DNA from: Cylindrotheca closterium
Taxonomy: Eukaryota > Bacillariophyta > Bacillariophyceae > Bacillariales > Bacillariaceae
DNA length: 64,000 nt
Assembly (NCBI GenBank): GCA_933822405.4
Contig: CAKOGP040001836.1
Location: 310,001 to 374,000, forward strand
Reading direction: 5' to 3'
Below, piece by piece: positions 60,359 through 64,000 of this stretch. The translations under genes and the position numbers were made by a program. Each line of letters opens with the position of its first letter. Position 1 is the stretch's first letter. The notes beneath the pieces are model-generated. The model saw nothing but the letters and a program-made list of their open reading frames with translations. It did not search any database and was not told where the DNA came from.

Positions 60359-61594
60359 ATGGGTTTATTCTCCACCCTATCGACATCGGATGACGGACCA
60401 CAAACGTCTTCTGTCAACATCCCCACGGTTGTCCAACTCTACACATCGAAGCCAATTTTGATCGATACAACTCCCATGGTGAACGGCTACACTGCCATGA
60501 CATATCAAGCAATTCAAGTGGGTGCCTTCAAAGATGAACAGGAGCCCAAAAATAGACATCAAAACCCTGACTTGGGCGTCTGGAATTGTCGAGTGAACAG
60601 GGAAACTCTGTTGGATTCCCTCTTAGCCAAAGTCACTTCGCATTCCAGAACATACTGCTGGACGGTGGATTTGTCTGATTCTACTTCTGTGGAACCTAGC
60701 ATTAGTCAATTACAAGGAGCTTTGGTGCGATATCTGATTGAAAATCCTCCTCCAGAAGATGAGCAACGAACAACCTCCACTACAACATTGTATCAACTGC
60801 AAGCAACTCAGTTTGGCTTGGCAGTGGAAGATAAAGAGTCAAATATTACGGCAAAGAATATTGGTGAAGCGACAGCCTCTATCAAAACGTCAATCATGAT
60901 TTGCGCGATAATGCCCGTGGAGGAACAAGAAGTCAGCGAAAGCGCCTACAAAACCAACCAGGCAAATGCCTTGGTCATCTATCATCTTCGAAGGTTTGCA
61001 GCTGCCATAAATGCGACACTTTGTTTTGTCGAACCTGAAGATGCAGCCTCAGAAAACAATCCATCTTCTCCAATGAAGGAATCCCAACAATCGCAATCAA
61101 AATCACAATCTCAGCAGCAGAAGGAATCCTCCCAACCAGCCGTGAGCTTCGATGAACTATCGAAACTGTGGAAGGAACTAGCTCTAGATAAACCCATCTG
61201 GGAGACTGACGACAAAGAAAACGCGAACGACAATGACAATACAGAAGGGTCCCCTGTCAGTGTTGCCACACCCATTTACGGTCCAGGACGGCACCAAGAG
61301 GATTTCATTGAAAGTGTACTACTGAGAAATGCACATTACCCCGGACACTGGGAAGCCAGCAAAGATAGTCTGTGGGTGGCATTGCCGACCGCACGCGAGA
61401 CACCTCAAGCCGAAACTGGAACAGACGATGGGGACGACGGATGGTTGTCCCAACTACGAGAATCCATTGCCTCGGCTGCCTCAGCTGCCAAGCCAGCTAT
61501 TGCCCCCGAAGAGACCAAAGCAGAAGAGAAGGCATCCGAAACACAGGACGTGGCCGTATCCGATTTCTTTGCCAGTTTGTTGAAGGACCCATAG
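60359..61594 (+). CDS. Hypothetical protein (unrecognised)
   Basis: 411 residues, single exon from ATG 60359 (MGLFSTLSTSDDG); an upstream in-frame TTG is not used. The first about 240 residues look folded, with alternating strands and helices: VVQLYTSKPILIDTTPM, TYCWTVDLSDSTSVEPSISQLQGALVRYLI, KTSIMICAIMPVEEQ, ALVIYHLRRFAAAINATLCFV. A Gln/Ser-rich linker, a DELSKLWKELAL helix, an acidic linker, TPIYGPGRHQEDFIESVLLRNAHYPGHWEASKDSLWVALP and a final helix-forming DFFASLLKDP follow. The strand-helix order, the LRRFAAAINATL segment and the short FFxSLL end faintly recall dynein light intermediate chains, but there is no P-loop; I would not rely on it. Gly2 might be myristoylated. Confidence 0.6.
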   Translation: MGLFSTLSTSDDGPQTSSVNIPTVVQLYTSKPILIDTTPMVNGYTAMTYQAIQVGAFKDEQEPKNRHQNPDLGVWNCRVNRETLLDSLLAKVTSHSRTYCWTVDLSDSTSVEPSISQLQGALVRYLIENPPPEDEQRTTSTTTLYQLQATQFGLAVEDKESNITAKNIGEATASIKTSIMICAIMPVEEQEVSESAYKTNQANALVIYHLRRFAAAINATLCFVEPEDAASENNPSSPMKESQQSQSKSQSQQQKESSQPAVSFDELSKLWKELALDKPIWETDDKENANDNDNTEGSPVSVATPIYGPGRHQEDFIESVLLRNAHYPGHWEASKDSLWVALPTARETPQAETGTDDGDDGWLSQLRESIASAASAAKPAIAPEETKAEEKASETQDVAVSDFFASLLKDP

Positions 61595-61895
61595 AATATT
61601 CATTATCATACAAAGCACTGGGGGTAGGTCCTACACCACAACGTTTATGTCTCTGTAGCTCTACTTGGACCAGCTTTACGACTCGCAGACGTCATGAACT
61701 GATGCGATGGAGGTACAGTAGTACCCTGGTACCATGTACGTAACGATACTTAACGAAAAAACTGAACAAAAGCCACGTTGAGCGCAACAATTCGCGCGAT
61801 CTTCGAGACGATACACCGGCTGATCATCATCAATCACTCATTCTTTCTTCTTCAAAAAATTATTAGGAACCCTACCCGCACAGTGTTCAGCAGAA
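61595..61895. promoter_or_regulatory. Intergenic, TYW1 promoter; GGTACAGTAGTACCCTGGTACC cluster
   Basis: 301 bases. GTAC motifs are dense at 61712-61742, about 155-185 bases before the TYW1 start. No gene. Confidence 0.45.
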
Positions 61896-64000
61896 ATGAC
61901 GGCTAGTTCCCAAAATCGGAATGTAGTGTCAACAATCGTGTCACTTGCCGTAGTAGTGGGCGTAGCTTTGCGTTGGAAGCAGTTGCAGAAATTAAATGAT
62001 GAGGAAGAACAACCGAAATCGAGTGCCGTTGCTCCAAAAGAGTCGGAAACTGCCACCACTAGCGCACCCATTATGGAAGTCAAGACAAGCACCACAGTTC
62101 TAGAAGACGAGAGCTCCAGAATGGGAAGAATATTGGCTCTCAATAGCATCACTATTGCACATGGTTCTGTCACTGGAACATGTGAAAAACTTGCAAAAGA
62201 GTTGCACGATACGCTTCTGAAATTGAACCTAGAGAACCGTACAATCCAAGTTGGAAAGTTGGATGAATGGGATTGGTGGGATGAATTAATCAATGACGAA
62301 GATAATGGTACAGAACCCGTAGCCCGAATTAACGGAGATGTCCATCCTCCCGTTTTGCTCATCTTGTTGCCGACGCACCACGGTGGGTCTTGGCCAAAAA
62401 CGGCAATTTGCTTAGAAAATGCGTTGGAAGATTTGCAAAATGATTGGAGAATTGAAAAGTTTCCTCTAAAGAAACTGCACGTGGCTGTGTTGGGAATGGG
62501 GTGTTCCGATTATGGAGACAACAGCATGGGAAAACCAGCAAAAGAAGCCTTCCGGTGTTTCCGAAAGCTGGGAGCACAACTGTATGGCACGAAGGTCAGA
62601 ATTGGAGACGACGCAACTGGGAATCAGGATCGTGTCCTTCAGGCCTGGATTTATCATGACATTATTCCAAAACTAACAGATATGGGAGACGATGATGATG
62701 ACTTGAAAGAGACTGAACCAGATGTGATGGATATCGAGGATATTGGGGACAACATGAATGGCGATTCAAAGGAAGCACATGCGGAACCTAGCGCAAATGA
62801 GTTGGGTGTCATTGAACCGCGCGAAATGGTTACAAGTACTCAAGCGAAGGCTCTCAAGAAGGAGGGATATAAGCTGATCGGAACCCACAGTGCAGTCAAG
62901 CTTTGTCGATGGACAAAGCACCAGCTAAGAGGTCGCGGCGGATGCTACAAACATACTTTCTATGGAATTACTTCCTACCAATGTATGGAAGCAACTCCTA
63001 GTTTGGCATGTGCGAATAAGTGTGTGTTTTGCTGGAGACACCACAAAAACCCAGTTGGGAAAGAGTGGAAGTGGAAGGTTGACGACCCGCACTATATCGT
63101 AGATGAGGCGGTCAAAACGCATGTAAAAATGATCAAGGAAACCAAAGGAATCCCAGGTGTAAATGTACAGCGATGGAAAGAAGCCCATACGGTCCGCCAT
63201 TGCGCATTGTCATTGGTGGGCGAACCAATTATGTACCCAAGAATAAACGAATTCCTTGGAGACTTGCACACTCGTGACATTTCTACCTTTTTGGTGACGA
63301 ATGGGCAGCATCCAGGGGCTATCAGTTCTTTGATTCCAGTTACACAACTTTATGTCAGTGTTGATGCTCCAACGCCTGAGAGTCTGATCGCTGTAGATAG
63401 ACCTCTATTCTCGGACGCTTGGGAAAGGCTACAGGAATCGTTAACTCTATTGAAGGATAAGGGTCAGCGTACTGTTGCTCGATTGACTGTGGTTAAAGGT
63501 TGGAATTCTGATGAAGTTGAAGGTTATGCCAAGCTTATCGCATTAGGAAAGGTCTCTCTGATTGAAGTAAAGGGAGTAACATTCTGCGGTAAATCGGATG
63601 CTTCCAATTTGAACATGTCAAACACGCCATGGCACCACGAGGTTGTTGACTTAGTCCGGAACCTAAAAAAAGAACTTGATATTCTTCGACAAGAAGGAGG
63701 TCCCGATGCTCCGCCAGAGTACGATTTGGCTTGCGAGCATAAGCACTCGGTCAGTGTCCTATTGGCTCGAGTCGATCAATTTGCGTATGATTCTGAAAAT
63801 GGCACAAGAAAGTGGAAAACTTGGATCGACTATCCAAAGTTTCAAGAGTTGGTTGCTCATCGGGAGAAAAACCCATCATTCAAGTTTTCTGTTAAGGATT
63901 ATACGGCTGAGACTCCCGCATGGGCTCTATTTGGATCAGAAGAAGAAGGTTTCGATCCAACAGACCAGCGTCATCGAAAAAAGAAAAAGTATCCCAAATA
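61896..64000 (+). CDS. TYW1: tRNA wybutosine-synthesising protein 1 (TYW1), stop codon just outside the window
   Basis: Radical-SAM enzyme that condenses N1-methylguanosine at position 37 of tRNA-Phe with two carbons of pyruvate to form the tricyclic wybutosine core. The frame from ATG 61896 is open to the last base, which is two-thirds of a probable TAA/TAG codon, so about 701 residues are complete. An N-terminal hydrophobic helix (STIVSLAVVVGVALRW) is unusual and could anchor the protein. A flavodoxin domain (about 75-262) has HGSVTGTCEKLAKEL, LLPTHHGGSWP and GMGCSDYGDNSMGKPA. The radical-SAM domain has the CANKCVFCW cluster motif (about 373-381), LSLVGEPIMYPRI, VTNGQHP, VSVDAPTPESL and a terminal wybutosine block (RVDQF, WIDYPKFQEL, ETPAWALFGSEEEGFDP). 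The end is lysine-rich. Confidence 0.93.
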   Translation, partial: MTASSQNRNVVSTIVSLAVVVGVALRWKQLQKLNDEEEQPKSSAVAPKESETATTSAPIMEVKTSTTVLEDESSRMGRILALNSITIAHGSVTGTCEKLAKELHDTLLKLNLENRTIQVGKLDEWDWWDELINDEDNGTEPVARINGDVHPPVLLILLPTHHGGSWPKTAICLENALEDLQNDWRIEKFPLKKLHVAVLGMGCSDYGDNSMGKPAKEAFRCFRKLGAQLYGTKVRIGDDATGNQDRVLQAWIYHDIIPKLTDMGDDDDDLKETEPDVMDIEDIGDNMNGDSKEAHAEPSANELGVIEPREMVTSTQAKALKKEGYKLIGTHSAVKLCRWTKHQLRGRGGCYKHTFYGITSYQCMEATPSLACANKCVFCWRHHKNPVGKEWKWKVDDPHYIVDEAVKTHVKMIKETKGIPGVNVQRWKEAHTVRHCALSLVGEPIMYPRINEFLGDLHTRDISTFLVTNGQHPGAISSLIPVTQLYVSVDAPTPESLIAVDRPLFSDAWERLQESLTLLKDKGQRTVARLTVVKGWNSDEVEGYAKLIALGKVSLIEVKGVTFCGKSDASNLNMSNTPWHHEVVDLVRNLKKELDILRQEGGPDAPPEYDLACEHKHSVSVLLARVDQFAYDSENGTRKWKTWIDYPKFQELVAHREKNPSFKFSVKDYTAETPAWALFGSEEEGFDPTDQRHRKKKKYPK

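Noticed and set aside
1..64000. tRNA or rRNA genes, CRISPR arrays, insertion sequences
   Set aside because: I looked for cloverleaf/B-box patterns, regular short repeats and transposase motifs and saw none convincing. A tRNAscan or repeat search would be decisive.

Overview
This is nuclear DNA from a eukaryotic alga, almost certainly a diatom and probably a pennate one. It encodes a fucoxanthin-chlorophyll a/c-type antenna protein. Several proteins begin with a signal peptide that ends in the diatom plastid-import signature (alanine at the cleavage site, then phenylalanine: AAFAP, MGFAP, FAFQP). Introns are few, short (66-177 nt) and GT-AG, and genes are packed on both strands with gaps of 70-830 bases. 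Ornithine carbamoyltransferase, COP9, ESCRT (Vta1), TOM70 and TYW1 genes fit a photosynthetic stramenopile. I cannot name the genus. No rRNA, tRNA, CRISPR array or transposable element was recognised. Splice sites were placed by hand from GT/AG signals, frame and family conservation; no transcript data were available.

Layout. 0-9.8 kb: C-terminal part of pyruvate carboxylase, a probable thylakoid-lumen methyltransferase-like protein, a CoA-type Nudix hydrolase, ornithine carbamoyltransferase, a class V aminotransferase and a coiled-coil protein. 9.9-16.6 kb: a giant cobalamin-dependent methionine synthase whose homocysteine and folate modules are present twice. 17-23 kb: UBE2S-type E2, a three-KH RNA-binding protein, COX11 and a MIF-family tautomerase. 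23-33 kb: three related membrane-anchored LRR proteins, with a triose-phosphate/nucleotide-sugar-type transporter and a TLC-domain protein between them. 33.8-45 kb: small mitochondrial proteins (COX7a-like candidate, COX20), a small thylakoid protein, CSN2, a TPR/DNAJC8 fusion, an MDR reductase-like protein, an E2/E3BP-like pyruvate dehydrogenase subunit and Vta1. 45-64 kb: an antenna protein, a plastid membrane protein, a predicted N-myristoylated ABHD17-like hydrolase, an ankyrin protein, Yippee, a RecA-like ATPase, TOM70, an MgtE-type transporter, an unrecognised protein and TYW1 (cut by the window edge).

There are no operons. Functional themes recur without clear clustering: mitochondrial carbon and nitrogen metabolism (PC, OTC, PDC E2-like), cytochrome oxidase assembly (COX11, COX20, perhaps COX7a), plastid light harvesting and protein turnover (UBE2S, CSN2, Vta1). 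The most unusual item is the 2222-residue methionine synthase. Two blocks of about 2.08 kb in it are almost identical, while the linkers that follow them have clearly diverged. Other notable points are an E2-like subunit lacking the catalytic histidine, a MIF homologue with a presequence and a decayed duplicate of its last exon, a duplicated leader that creates a look-alike uORF, and a GTAC/TACCGGTA-rich signature in gaps upstream of start codons.
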